Positions 1 to 7,229 of a DNA stretch of 15,715 bases are shown here, piece by piece. The notes beneath the pieces were generated by a model. The model saw nothing but the letters and a program-made list of their open reading frames with translations, did not search any database and had not been told where the DNA came from. The position numbers were made by a program, and so were the translations under genes. Position 1 is the first letter of the stretch. Each line of letters starts with the position of its first letter. Where the stretch lies: positions 1 to 15,715 of the forward strand of contig PBQX02000110.1 in NCBI GenBank assembly GCA_002725175.2, given 5' to 3'. Source of the stretch: CACKLF01 sp002725175 (GTDB lineage: Bacteria; Pseudomonadota; Alphaproteobacteria; Rhodobacterales; Rhodobacteraceae).

Positions 1-1
1 C

Positions 2-61
2 GAGCAAGCAAGAAAAATTTTAAGGGTTGCAAGATCAAATGAAGCTATTTTTTTCTATTAA
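2..61 (+). CDS. C-terminal fragment, probably FtsB/DivIC-like septum formation initiator
   Basis: An open frame enters from the left edge and ends at a TAA at 59-61, giving 19 residues that begin EQARKILRVARSNEA and end IFFY. The pattern E-x-A-R-x-x-L followed after seven residues by E-x-I resembles the C-terminus of alphaproteobacterial septum formation initiator proteins (FtsB/DivIC family). In many alphaproteobacteria that gene sits directly upstream of pdhA in the same direction. Both the match and the position are suggestive, but the fragment is very short. The start and the transmembrane/coiled-coil part lie outside the window. It could be another gene's tail. Confidence 0.5.
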   Translation, partial: EQARKILRVARSNEAIFFY

Positions 62-98
62 TTTTTCTAGCAATCTACACATATTTATGATATATTTG

Positions 99-112
99 GT
101 TTAACATTAAAC
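99..112. promoter_or_regulatory. Perfect inverted repeat upstream of pdhA (candidate operator)
   Basis: The 14-bp sequence GTTTAACATTAAAC has perfect 6-bp arms separated by CA and ends 14 bp before the pdhA ATG. Its position between a plausible AT-rich promoter region (TATGATATA at about 86-94) and the start codon would suit a repressor site. No T-run follows it, so it does not look like a terminator for the upstream gene. In AT-rich DNA such a palindrome can arise by chance, and the binding protein is unknown. Confidence 0.3.
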
Positions 113-126
113 TAAATTAGATTATT

Positions 127-1107
127 ATGGGTAAGAAACCTCTTAAAACTACCAGCAACAGAGAAATAATAAATTTTTTTCAAGAAATGCTCACTATTCG
201 GCGCTTTGAAGAAAAAGCTGGCCAGCTATATGGCATGGGTCATATTGGTGGATTTTGTCATCTCTATATAGGGCAAGAAGCCATAGTAGTTGGATTAGAA
301 AGCATCGCAATTGAAGGAGACCAAAGAGTAACATCCTATAGAGATCATGGACACATGATCGCGTGTGGGATGAGCCCAAAGAGAATTATGGCGGAATTAA
401 CAGGCAGAGGGTCCGGGTATTCGAAAGGAAAGGGAGGCTCTATGCATATGTTTTCTAGAGAAAAAAATTTCTTTGGGGGACATGGGATAGTTGCAGCTCA
501 AGTTCCGATTGCAGCTGGGTTGGCTTTTTCAAATAAGTATAGAGAAAATAATAATATTGCTTTTGGTTATTTTGGGGATGGTGCGGCAAATCAAGGCCAA
601 ATATATGAAACTTTTAATATGGCAAGCCTTTGGGTCCTCCCAATTGTATTTGTAATTGAAAATAATCAATACGCTATGGGAACATCTCTTGAAAGAGCTT
701 CTTCTTCCCCTGCCTTATATACTAGAGGCCAAGCTTTTAACATACCAGGTGAAGCAGTTGATGGAATGAATGTTTTAGCTGTCAAAGAAGCTGGTGAAAG
801 AGCTGAAAAGCATTGCAGGTCAGGTAAAGGTCCTTACATTCTAGAAATGAATACCTATAGGTACAGAGGCCACTCAATGTCAGATCCTGCGAAATACAGA
901 ACTAGAGATGAAGTCAATAAAATAAAAGAAGAGAGAGATCCTATCGACAATCTTAGAAGTTACCTAATTAGTAATAATATTTCAACCGATTCTGAACTGA
1001 AGGACATTGACAAACAGATAAAGGATGCAATTTCAGATGCCGCAGATTTTGCTATCAGCAGTGATATCCCGGATGACAATGAACTTTGGACAGATATATA
1101 CAGTTAA
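127..1107 (+). CDS. pdhA: Pyruvate dehydrogenase E1 component, alpha subunit
   Basis: With PdhB it forms the thiamine-diphosphate-dependent E1 that decarboxylates pyruvate and passes the acetyl group to lipoyl domains, in the cytoplasmic PDH complex. The 326-residue protein has the normal length for the family. The ThDP/Mg motif is visible as GDG at residues 150-152 with the paired NN at 179-180 (ENNQYAMGT). The conserved arginine- and serine-rich loop YRYRGHSMSDP lies at 244-254; it corresponds to the phosphorylation loop of the mitochondrial homologue. It starts at an ATG with only a weak ribosome-binding site. It is the first gene of pdhA-pdhB-pdhC, 9 bp before pdhB, with a candidate operator palindrome just upstream. 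Bacterial acetoin or branched-chain E1-alpha subunits are similar, but the lipoylated E1-beta and E2 downstream favour pyruvate. Confidence 0.96.
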   Translation: MGKKPLKTTSNREIINFFQEMLTIRRFEEKAGQLYGMGHIGGFCHLYIGQEAIVVGLESIAIEGDQRVTSYRDHGHMIACGMSPKRIMAELTGRGSGYSKGKGGSMHMFSREKNFFGGHGIVAAQVPIAAGLAFSNKYRENNNIAFGYFGDGAANQGQIYETFNMASLWVLPIVFVIENNQYAMGTSLERASSSPALYTRGQAFNIPGEAVDGMNVLAVKEAGERAEKHCRSGKGPYILEMNTYRYRGHSMSDPAKYRTRDEVNKIKEERDPIDNLRSYLISNNISTDSELKDIDKQIKDAISDAADFAISSDIPDDNELWTDIYS

Positions 1108-1116
1108 AGAAAAAGA

Positions 1117-2427
1117 ATGATTAGAGATTTACTAATGCCCTCCTTATCACCAACAATGGAAGAGGGAAAATTAACTAAGTGGCTTGTACAAGAGGGCGAC
1201 GCAATTTCCTCAGGCGACATAATTGCGGAAATTGAGACAGATAAAGCTGTGATGGAGCTAGAAGCCCCCGAAGATGGTTTTTTATCAAAGATTCTTGTGC
1301 CAGAAGGTTCGGAAGCTGTAAAGGTGAATGGAAAAATAGCTGAGATTTCTAGTGAGGCAACTGAGCATCAAAAGGACTCGAGAACCAGCTCTAAAGCAAA
1401 AGAACAAGTAGAAAAAAGTGTAGGCAAATTCGAAATACCTAACACAAAACTTGACACAATTACCGTCAGGGAGTCAATTAGAGATGCAATAAAGGAAGAA
1501 ATGTCGAGAGATGATGACGTATTTCTAATTGGTGAGGAGGTAGGCGAATATGAGGGTGCCTATAAAATTTCTCAAGGATTACTAAATACTTTCGGACCAA
1601 GAAGAGTTATTGACACTCCTATTACAGAACATGGATTTACTGGTTTAGCAATTGGAGCTGCCTTCTCCGGCTTGAGACCAATAGTAGAATACATGACTTT
1701 TAATTTCGCTATGCAAGCAATGGATCAAATAGTGAACTCAGCGGCAAAGACATTATACATGTCAGGAGGGCAAATCTCTTGCCCAATTGTTTTTAGAGGT
1801 CCAAATGGAGCAGCTTCTCGAGTTGCAGCCCAACATTCTCAAGATTTTAGTGCATTTTACTCTTCAATCCCAGGACTGAAGGTTATTCAGCCCTATACTG
1901 CTTCCGACGCTAAAGGTCTGTTAAAATCGGCAATCAGAGATAATAATCCTGTGATATTTTTAGAAAATGAAATTCTTTATGGGAAAAAATTTGAAAGAGA
2001 AGCCTCTGAAGAGGTTATCCCGATAGGAAAAGCAAAAATTTTTCTAGAGGGAACAGACTTAACATTGATTAGCTTTGGCATTGGAATGACATATGCCATA
2101 GAAGCAGCTGAACTTCTTTCAAAAGAAGGGATAAGCACTGAAATTATAGATTTGAGAACTATCAGGCCCTTAGATAAGAATACAATAATTTCATCTGTAA
2201 AAAAGACAAATAGATGCATAACTATCGAAGAGGGTTTTCCGATATGCTCCGTTGGCAATAATATTACNGCACTAATNATGNAAGAGGCCTTCGACTACCT
2301 TGACGCTCCCGTTATAAATTGTNCNGGGAAAGATGTNCCGATGCCTTATGCCGAAAATCTTGANAAACTTGCTCTAGTCAATACTCAAGAAGTGGTAGAT
2401 CGGGCTAAAGAAATAATTTATAGGTAA
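1117..2427 (+). CDS. pdhB: Pyruvate dehydrogenase E1 beta subunit with N-terminal lipoyl domain
   Basis: This is the beta subunit of heterotetrameric E1, contributing part of the ThDP pocket and the E2-binding C-terminal domain. Residues 1-80 are a lipoyl domain with the lipoylatable lysine at K43 in ETDKAVMELE. A linker rich in S, K and E follows, and the E1-beta fold runs from about residue 112 to 436, with IGEEVGEYEGAY near its start. An E1-beta carrying its own lipoyl domain is characteristic of Alphaproteobacteria. Seven Ns occur near the 3' end (2268-2364). Several are silent, so the tail can still be read as T-G-K-D-V-P-M-P-Y-A-E-N-L-E-K-L, a normal family C-terminus. The lipoyl domain is strikingly similar to that of PdhC. 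The stop is 5 bp from the pdhC start. Confidence 0.96.
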   Translation: MIRDLLMPSLSPTMEEGKLTKWLVQEGDAISSGDIIAEIETDKAVMELEAPEDGFLSKILVPEGSEAVKVNGKIAEISSEATEHQKDSRTSSKAKEQVEKSVGKFEIPNTKLDTITVRESIRDAIKEEMSRDDDVFLIGEEVGEYEGAYKISQGLLNTFGPRRVIDTPITEHGFTGLAIGAAFSGLRPIVEYMTFNFAMQAMDQIVNSAAKTLYMSGGQISCPIVFRGPNGAASRVAAQHSQDFSAFYSSIPGLKVIQPYTASDAKGLLKSAIRDNNPVIFLENEILYGKKFEREASEEVIPIGKAKIFLEGTDLTLISFGIGMTYAIEAAELLSKEGISTEIIDLRTIRPLDKNTIISSVKKTNRCITIEEGFPICSVGNNIXALXMXEAFDYLDAPVINCXGKDXPMPYAENLXKLALVNTQEVVDRAKEIIYR

Positions 2428-2432
2428 AATTC

Positions 2433-3686
2433 ATGCAAAAAATTTTGATGCCAGCCTTATCTCCTACAATGGAAAGCGGAACCTTAAGCAAATGGCTCGT
2501 CAAAGAAGGCGATGAAATAAAAATCGGTGACATCATAGCCGAAATCGAAACAGATAAGGCACTTATGGAGCTTGAAAGCATCTATGAAGGAACAGTAGAT
2601 GAGCTTATAGCGACAGAAGGAAAAACGGAAATAAAGGTTAATGATGTAATAGCAAATATATCGAGCATGGAAGAAACGAATAATGAAGGCCCTTCTGTAC
2701 CAGTAGAAAATCAAGACATTCAAAGGAAAAGAATATCTGAATCTGACAATATAACAAAAATCCGCCAAAGAGATTTTTCTTTACAGAAACAGGCTCCTCA
2801 GTCAGAAGCTATTGACAATCAGAGAGTTTTTGCATCACCACTGGCCAGGAGGTTAGCCAAAGAAAATAAGGTAGATATAAATAAAATTTCAGGAACTGGG
2901 CCCCGTGGAAGGATAATAAAATCTGATATAGAAAAAATACAACCTACTAATCGAAATGTTCCAATAAACGACGAGAGCACGGAATTACTTAAGAACAAAT
3001 ACGAAGAGATCGCAATAAGCCCGATGAGAAAGATTATTGCCAAAAGGATGTCAGACGCTAAAAAAGATATTCCTCACTTCTATCTTCGAAGAAAAATTAG
3101 TGCTGAAAAATTGTTAAAATCTCGAACTGAACTAAATGAGACAAGTTCTGATACTAATAAGATAACTATAAATGATATAATAGTAAAGGCATGTGCTCAA
3201 GCACTTAGAGACTTTCCAACGTGCAACGTCATCTACAAAAATCAAAAAATATACCAATCTTTAAACTCAGATGTGTCTATAGCGGTCGCTCTAGAGGATG
3301 GATTAATTACCCCTATAATAAAAAAGGCTGAACTAAAGTCTCTGGGCGATATCGCTTCTGAAAGCAAGGAATTAATTAGTAAAGCAAAAGAAAAATCCCT
3401 GAAACCTGAAGAATACATTGGTGGCTCCTTCTCTATTTCAAATTTAGGCATGGTGGGAGTAGATAATTTTGATGCAATAATAAATCCACCACAAGCAAGC
3501 ATTTTAGCAGTGGGAAAAATAAGTAAAGAACCTTTTGTTTGCGAAGAATCTGAGAAGCTCGTGCCTCACAACGTTATGGCCTTGAACTTATCTGTAGATC
3601 ATAGAGCTATAGATGGATACTTAGGGGCACAGTTTCTAGATAGAATATCCTTTTATCTAGAAAGCCCCTTAAGGCTCTTACATTAA
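2433..3686 (+). CDS. pdhC: Pyruvate dehydrogenase E2, dihydrolipoamide acetyltransferase
   Basis: This is the core of the PDH complex; it transfers the acetyl group from lipoamide to CoA to give acetyl-CoA. Domain order is a lipoyl domain (1-80, lysine K42 in ETDKALMELE), a low-complexity linker, a peripheral subunit-binding domain at about 132-168 (SPLARRLAKEN ... GTGPRGRI), a second linker, and the catalytic domain from about 192 to 417. The catalytic motif DHRAIDG is at 389-395 with H390. There is one lipoyl domain, the usual count in alphaproteobacterial PdhC. The 417 residues are full length. No lpd (E3) gene follows on this strand; the next gene, cysE, is convergent and its stop lies 3 bp away, so there is no room for a conventional intergenic terminator. 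Confidence 0.96.
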   Translation: MQKILMPALSPTMESGTLSKWLVKEGDEIKIGDIIAEIETDKALMELESIYEGTVDELIATEGKTEIKVNDVIANISSMEETNNEGPSVPVENQDIQRKRISESDNITKIRQRDFSLQKQAPQSEAIDNQRVFASPLARRLAKENKVDINKISGTGPRGRIIKSDIEKIQPTNRNVPINDESTELLKNKYEEIAISPMRKIIAKRMSDAKKDIPHFYLRRKISAEKLLKSRTELNETSSDTNKITINDIIVKACAQALRDFPTCNVIYKNQKIYQSLNSDVSIAVALEDGLITPIIKKAELKSLGDIASESKELISKAKEKSLKPEEYIGGSFSISNLGMVGVDNFDAIINPPQASILAVGKISKEPFVCEESEKLVPHNVMALNLSVDHRAIDGYLGAQFLDRISFYLESPLRLLH

Positions 3687-3689
3687 TAT

Positions 3690-4469
3690 TTAAGGTATAC
3701 TGTGATCCATTTCATGAGATGGGCTATCGCATCCAGAATCTCCAACAATTTTTGCAGGAATTCCTGCTACCGTTTTACATGGCGGAACATCATTCAGCAC
3801 CACAGACCCAGAAGCTACCTTTGAACAATATCCTATTGAAATATTCCCCAAAATAGAGCACCCAGCCCCTAGCAAAACACCATTGCCGATCTTTGGATGC
3901 CTATCTCCCCTTTCCTTTCCCGTGCCTCCCAATGTAACTGAATGAAGCATTGACACGTTGTCCCCAATCACTGAGGTTGCACCAACTACAATGCTATGAG
4001 CATGATCAATCATCAGTCCACTGCCTATCTTTGCTTGAGGATGAAGATCAACACTAAAGAGCTCTGAAACTCTCATTTGTATAAACTTTGCAAACTCAAA
4101 CTGATCACTTAAATATCTAGTTCTTGCAACTCTATAACATTGAACCGCAACAAACCCTTTATAAAAAAGAAAAGGCTCCAGAAACTTTGTGCAAGCGGGA
4201 TCTCTTTCATAAAATGCCAACATATCTTTTGCAGCCTGCTCAACTATACCTTCATTATTATTCAGACTTTCTTTGCAAACATTCAATAATTCATTATACG
4301 AAAAAAATTCCTTTCCCATCAACTTTCTGGCAAACAAATCACTTAAAGCTTCTGAAAAACTATCATGTCTTAAAATTGATTTATTTAAGATTTCTTCCAA
4401 GAAGCTATCCCCTTCAATAACTTCCTGTGTTTCCTTATTCATAATGTCCCAAATTTCTTTAGATAACAT
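3690..4469 (-). CDS. cysE: Serine O-acetyltransferase
   Basis: It acetylates L-serine with acetyl-CoA to O-acetylserine, the first committed step of cysteine synthesis in the cytoplasm. The N-terminal helical domain (about 1-135) is followed by left-handed beta-helix hexapeptide repeats. Catalytic residues align with the E. coli enzyme at an offset of two: D141, H156 in IDHA and H191 in GDRHPKIG. The acetyl-CoA-binding stretch SVTLGGTGK is at 177-185. AGGAG 8 nt upstream of the ATG supports the start. It is the last gene of the fabD-...-mltG-cysE run, 40 bp after mltG. Two oddities are a VVGAT where E. coli has VVGET, and a C-terminus that stops at HSIP soon after the PSxxMD motif, without the terminal isoleucine that docks in cysteine synthase CysK in classical CysE. 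Confidence 0.94.
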   Translation of the reverse strand: MLSKEIWDIMNKETQEVIEGDSFLEEILNKSILRHDSFSEALSDLFARKLMGKEFFSYNELLNVCKESLNNNEGIVEQAAKDMLAFYERDPACTKFLEPFLFYKGFVAVQCYRVARTRYLSDQFEFAKFIQMRVSELFSVDLHPQAKIGSGLMIDHAHSIVVGATSVIGDNVSMLHSVTLGGTGKERGDRHPKIGNGVLLGAGCSILGNISIGYCSKVASGSVVLNDVPPCKTVAGIPAKIVGDSGCDSPSHEMDHSIP

Positions 4470-4509
4470 AAAAAATAACTCCTAAATTTTTCCTATAGTA
4501 AGAAAATTT

Positions 4510-5484
4510 TTAATTTAATCTCTCTTTCCAACGTTTAACATTCTTATTATGTTCAGAAAGGTTTTCAGAAAAAAGATGCCCTCCCTCACCATCTGCAACA
4601 AAGTAAAGAAAATTAGTTTTCTCAGGTTTGCTAGCAGCCAAAATAGAATCTTTACCTGGGTTACAAATTGGCCCCTTTGGCAAACCAGATAGCAAATAGG
4701 TATTATAATCACTTGCAGTTTTTAAGTCTCTTGAGATAAGGGGTCTTCCTAGCTTTCCCTTCCCTTTTGTGAGGCCATAAATCACAGTTGGGTCAACCTG
4801 CAATCTCATACCTTTGGTAATTCTATTAATTAGGACAGANGCTATTATCCTTCTTTCTGCACTTATACCAGTCTCCTTTTCAATAATTGAAGCTAAAATT
4901 AGCAGATCCNTAGGTGAATTCAANGGCAGATCGCTATCTCNATCATTCCAAATTTTCCTTAAGANTTNCTCCTGCCTTAATTNCATCCTCCCAANTACCT
5001 TATTTCTATTTTCACCCTTTGCGACAAAATATGTATCCGGNGANAAACTNCCTTCAACTGGCAAAGATTCAACTTCCCCTGACAAGTATTTATTNGAGTT
5101 TAAAAATTNTACAATTTTCCAACTTGACCAACCCTCCGGTATTGTAATTGAATAATTAATTTGCTTTCCAGAAGAAAATAAATCTAACAAATTTTCTAAA
5201 TTAATGCGACNAGGTAGAAGATATTCCCCAAATCTTATTTTTTTTTCATACCCTTGAAGCTTTATGTATGACAAAAAAAGTATTTTGCTTCGAATTACAC
5301 CATATTTTTTCAATTTGCCAGAAATCGATGTCAGGCTCTGATTTTTATCTATCTCAAAGTTAATTTCTTCNAGTAAAGGGCCTTCTAAATTGGCATAATA
5401 TTTAAGAGCAATTGGCGAGCAATATATGATTNCAAGTATCAATACAGAAAGCAGAATAAGCTTTCTAATAAATCTTAGGAACAT
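4510..5484 (-). CDS. mltG: Endolytic murein transglycosylase MltG (YceG family)
   Basis: This membrane-anchored lytic transglycosylase cleaves nascent glycan strands and is thought to release or terminate peptidoglycan synthesis. One N-terminal membrane anchor (about residues 7-23) is followed by a LysM-like segment and the YceG domain. The catalytic glutamate is E202 in LASIIEKETG, and the family signatures VDPTVIYG (230-237) and YNTYLLSGLPKGPICNPG (260-277) are present. Sixteen Ns fall here, the densest cluster between 4840 and 5110. Many are silent or leave a conservative choice, and no stop is forced. The start abuts the fabF stop as TAAATG, implying translational coupling. In many alphaproteobacteria mltG follows fabF as here, but is then followed by other genes; here it is cysE. 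Confidence 0.93.
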   Translation of the reverse strand: MFLRFIRKLILLSVLILXIIYCSPIALKYYANLEGPLXEEINFEIDKNQSLTSISGKLKKYGVIRSKILFLSYIKLQGYEKKIRFGEYLLPXRINLENLLDLFSSGKQINYSITIPEGWSSWKIVXFLNXNKYLSGEVESLPVEXSXXPDTYFVAKGENRNKVXGRMXLRQEXXLRKIWNDXDSDLXLNSPXDLLILASIIEKETGISAERRIIXSVLINRITKGMRLQVDPTVIYGLTKGKGKLGRPLISRDLKTASDYNTYLLSGLPKGPICNPGKDSILAASKPEKTNFLYFVADGEGGHLFSENLSEHNKNVKRWKERLN

Positions 5485-6744
5485 TTAGCTCAAGAATTTT
5501 TTAAACAAAACGGATGCATTGGTTCCCCCAAAACCAAATGAGTTTGACATTACAATGTTCACATCTCTTTGTTTATGCTTTTTAGGAACTAAATCGATAA
5601 GAGTTTCCTCTGCTGGATTTTCCAAATTTATAGTAGGGGGAACAATTTGATCTCNAATTGACAATACAGAGAATATAGCTTCAGCAGCACCAGCTGCTCC
5701 CAACAAATGACCAATTGATGATTTTGTTGATGACATAGAAACTTCGTGTGCNTAACCCTTAACAACTTCCTCTACTGCTCTTAACTCAATTGTATCCGCC
5801 ATCGTAGACGTTCCATGCGCATTAATATAATCAANCTTAAGGTTAGGAATACTAGTGGAATTAATAGCCGCTTCCATTGCCCTTTTCCCNCCTTCTCCGT
5901 CTTCTGAAGGAGCAGTTATATGGTGCGCATCGCCAGATAAGCCATATCCGGCAAACTCACAATAAATTTTTGCTTTACGTGCTCTCGCATGCTCATACTC
6001 CTCTANANCAATTACNCCAGCACCTTCTCCCATTACAAAACCGTCTCGATCTATGTCATATGGACGTGATGCCTTTTCAGGAGTTTCAAGGAATTTCGTC
6101 GATAAAGCTTTACATGCATTAAACCCCCCTATCCCCAATTCAGAAATTGGATTCTCTGCACCTCCAGCCAGCATAACTTCTGCATCACCATTTTGAATTA
6201 ATCTAGCTGCATCGCCTATTGCATGAGCTCCAGTGGCACAAGCAGTTACAACCGAATGGTTGGGACCTTTTAAGCCAAACCTAATGGATACTTGCCCAGA
6301 TACCAGATTGATCAAAGCCCCAGGAATAAAAAAGGGAGAAATTCGACGTGGGCCCTTTTCATTCAAAGTTAGAGAAGTTTTATAAATTAAATCAAGNCCC
6401 CCAATTCCCGAACCTATCATAACTCCCGTTCTAAATTGATCATTTTGACTTTTGGGCANCCAACCAGAATCATCTATCGCTTCTTTAGAAGCCGCTATCC
6501 CATAAAGGATAAAATCATCTACTTTCCTGCGATCTTTTTCCTCCATCCAATCCGATGGGTTAAATTCTCCAGTTTTGGATCCAATTGGGATTTCACAAGC
6601 ATATTGTGTAGCAAAATTTTCTGCATTAAATTTAGTAATTGGGCCACAAGCNGACTTNCCCTTAAGGATGTTACTCCAACTATTCTCAAAGCCACANCCT
6701 AAAGGGCTAACTAAGCCCAAGCCTGTTACTACAACACGNCTCAT
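5485..6744 (-). CDS. fabF: Beta-ketoacyl-ACP synthase II
   Basis: It condenses malonyl-ACP with acyl-ACP, the chain-elongation step of type II fatty-acid synthesis in the cytoplasm. The thiolase fold carries the full Cys-His-His triad: C169 in VTACATG, H310 in NAHGTSTMADTIEL and H346 in SSIGHLLGAAGA. The C-terminal NSFGFGGTNA loop is at 401-410. The 419 residues match the family. The HGTSTMADTIEL variant is, as I recall it, the form seen in rhizobial and related FabF proteins. The ATG start gives the expected R/S-R-V-V-V-T-G-L-G N-terminus, but no Shine-Dalgarno sequence precedes it. A tiny ORF with a good ribosome-binding site ends over the start codon. About a dozen Ns are mostly at silent positions; for example, the codon before EEYEHA is NTA, Leu if T or C. 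Confidence 0.96.
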   Translation of the reverse strand: MXRVVVTGLGLVSPLXCGFENSWSNILKXKXACGPITKFNAENFATQYACEIPIGSKTGEFNPSDWMEEKDRRKVDDFILYGIAASKEAIDDSGWXPKSQNDQFRTGVMIGSGIGXLDLIYKTSLTLNEKGPRRISPFFIPGALINLVSGQVSIRFGLKGPNHSVVTACATGAHAIGDAARLIQNGDAEVMLAGGAENPISELGIGGFNACKALSTKFLETPEKASRPYDIDRDGFVMGEGAXVIXXEEYEHARARKAKIYCEFAGYGLSGDAHHITAPSEDGEXGKRAMEAAINSTSIPNLKXDYINAHGTSTMADTIELRAVEEVVKGXAHEVSMSSTKSSIGHLLGAAGAAEAIFSVLSIXDQIVPPTINLENPAEETLIDLVPKKHKQRDVNIVMSNSFGFGGTNASVLFKKFLS

Positions 6745-6770
6745 NAAAAATTAAAAATTACTGCTAACAT
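6741..6770 (-). CDS. Tiny ORF (9 codons) whose TGA overlaps the fabF start; possible coupling peptide
   Basis: In the 79-bp spacer between acpP and fabF, GAGGT at 6776-6780 lies 5 nt from an ATG at 6770. The ATG opens a frame M-L-A-V-I-F-N-F-x that ends at a TGA sharing bases with the fabF ATG (ATGA). fabF itself has only T/A-rich sequence upstream. The ninth codon is TNA, so if N is A or G the frame stops one codon earlier. Read literally, ribosomes would load at the tiny ORF and re-initiate on fabF. It may also be chance, and no peptide function is implied. Confidence 0.3.
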   Translation of the reverse strand: MLAVIFNFX

Positions 6771-6823
6771 ATTTTACCTCGTTAAGAGAAAATACTGCTA
6801 ATGATTTCTTCCCAACCAAGTTC

Positions 6824-7057
6824 TTATGAATTTTCNGTTATATACTTGACTGCATCACCAAAAGTTTGAATGCTCTCAGCTGCGTCATCTGGAATCTCCA
6901 CTCCAAATTCTTCTTCAAAAGCCATAACTAGCTCTACTGTATCCAAACTATCTGCACCGAGGTCATCAATAAATGAAGCGCTCTCAGATATTTTTTCTTC
7001 TTCTATACTTAAATGCTCGACTACTATTTTTTTGACGCGCCCTTCAATATCGCTCAT
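6824..7057 (-). CDS. acpP: Acyl carrier protein
   Basis: This is the soluble carrier that holds growing acyl chains on a phosphopantetheine arm for FabD, FabG and FabF encoded alongside. The 77-residue acidic protein has the attachment motif DLGADSLDTVEL with Ser37, plus the typical helix pattern ending FGVEIPDDAAESIQTFGDAV. The single N is in an ACN codon, so the residue is Thr. The strong Shine-Dalgarno AAGGAG (7064-7069) sits 6 nt from the ATG, fitting a very highly expressed protein. It follows fabG after a 172-bp gap that probably holds its own promoter, and precedes fabF by 79 bp. Confidence 0.97.
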   Translation of the reverse strand: MSDIEGRVKKIVVEHLSIEEEKISESASFIDDLGADSLDTVELVMAFEEEFGVEIPDDAAESIQTFGDAVKYIXENS

Positions 7058-7229
7058 TTTCTGCTCCTTGCTAAACTTGGCAATTATTAAAATTNAAAAC
7101 TTTTAATAATCGTTTTTAATAATGATGAGCGCCTAATATCATATTATCAATATAAGGCAACTAATTTCTCAAAAAATTAAAAGATTTTGTAAANTATGGA
7201 AGTGATNTTGGCTAAGNCCATAATTAAAT
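7058..7229 (-). promoter_or_regulatory. fabG-acpP intergenic region, probable acpP promoter with a hairpin
   Basis: This 172-bp non-coding, AT-rich gap is the longest within the fab run. On the minus strand TTGCCT (7155-7160) is followed after 16 bp by TATTAG, a moderate sigma-70-like pair. The two segments overlap the arms of an inverted repeat, GCCTAATAT (7131-7139) with ATATAAGGC (7150-7158), eight of nine bases paired around a 10-nt loop. No T-run follows closely, so it is a poor terminator. A separate acpP promoter is common because the carrier is needed in excess. The exact promoter is uncertain. Four Ns lie in the gap. Confidence 0.35.

Noticed and set aside
3661..3690. Terminator AGCC-CCTTAA-GGCT at the end of pdhC
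   Set aside because: The stem is only 4 bp, lies within the last codons and has no T-run.
4484..4512. Inverted repeat AAATTTT/AAAATTT between mltG and cysE
   Set aside because: It is made only of A and T, has a weak stem and is expected by chance in this composition.
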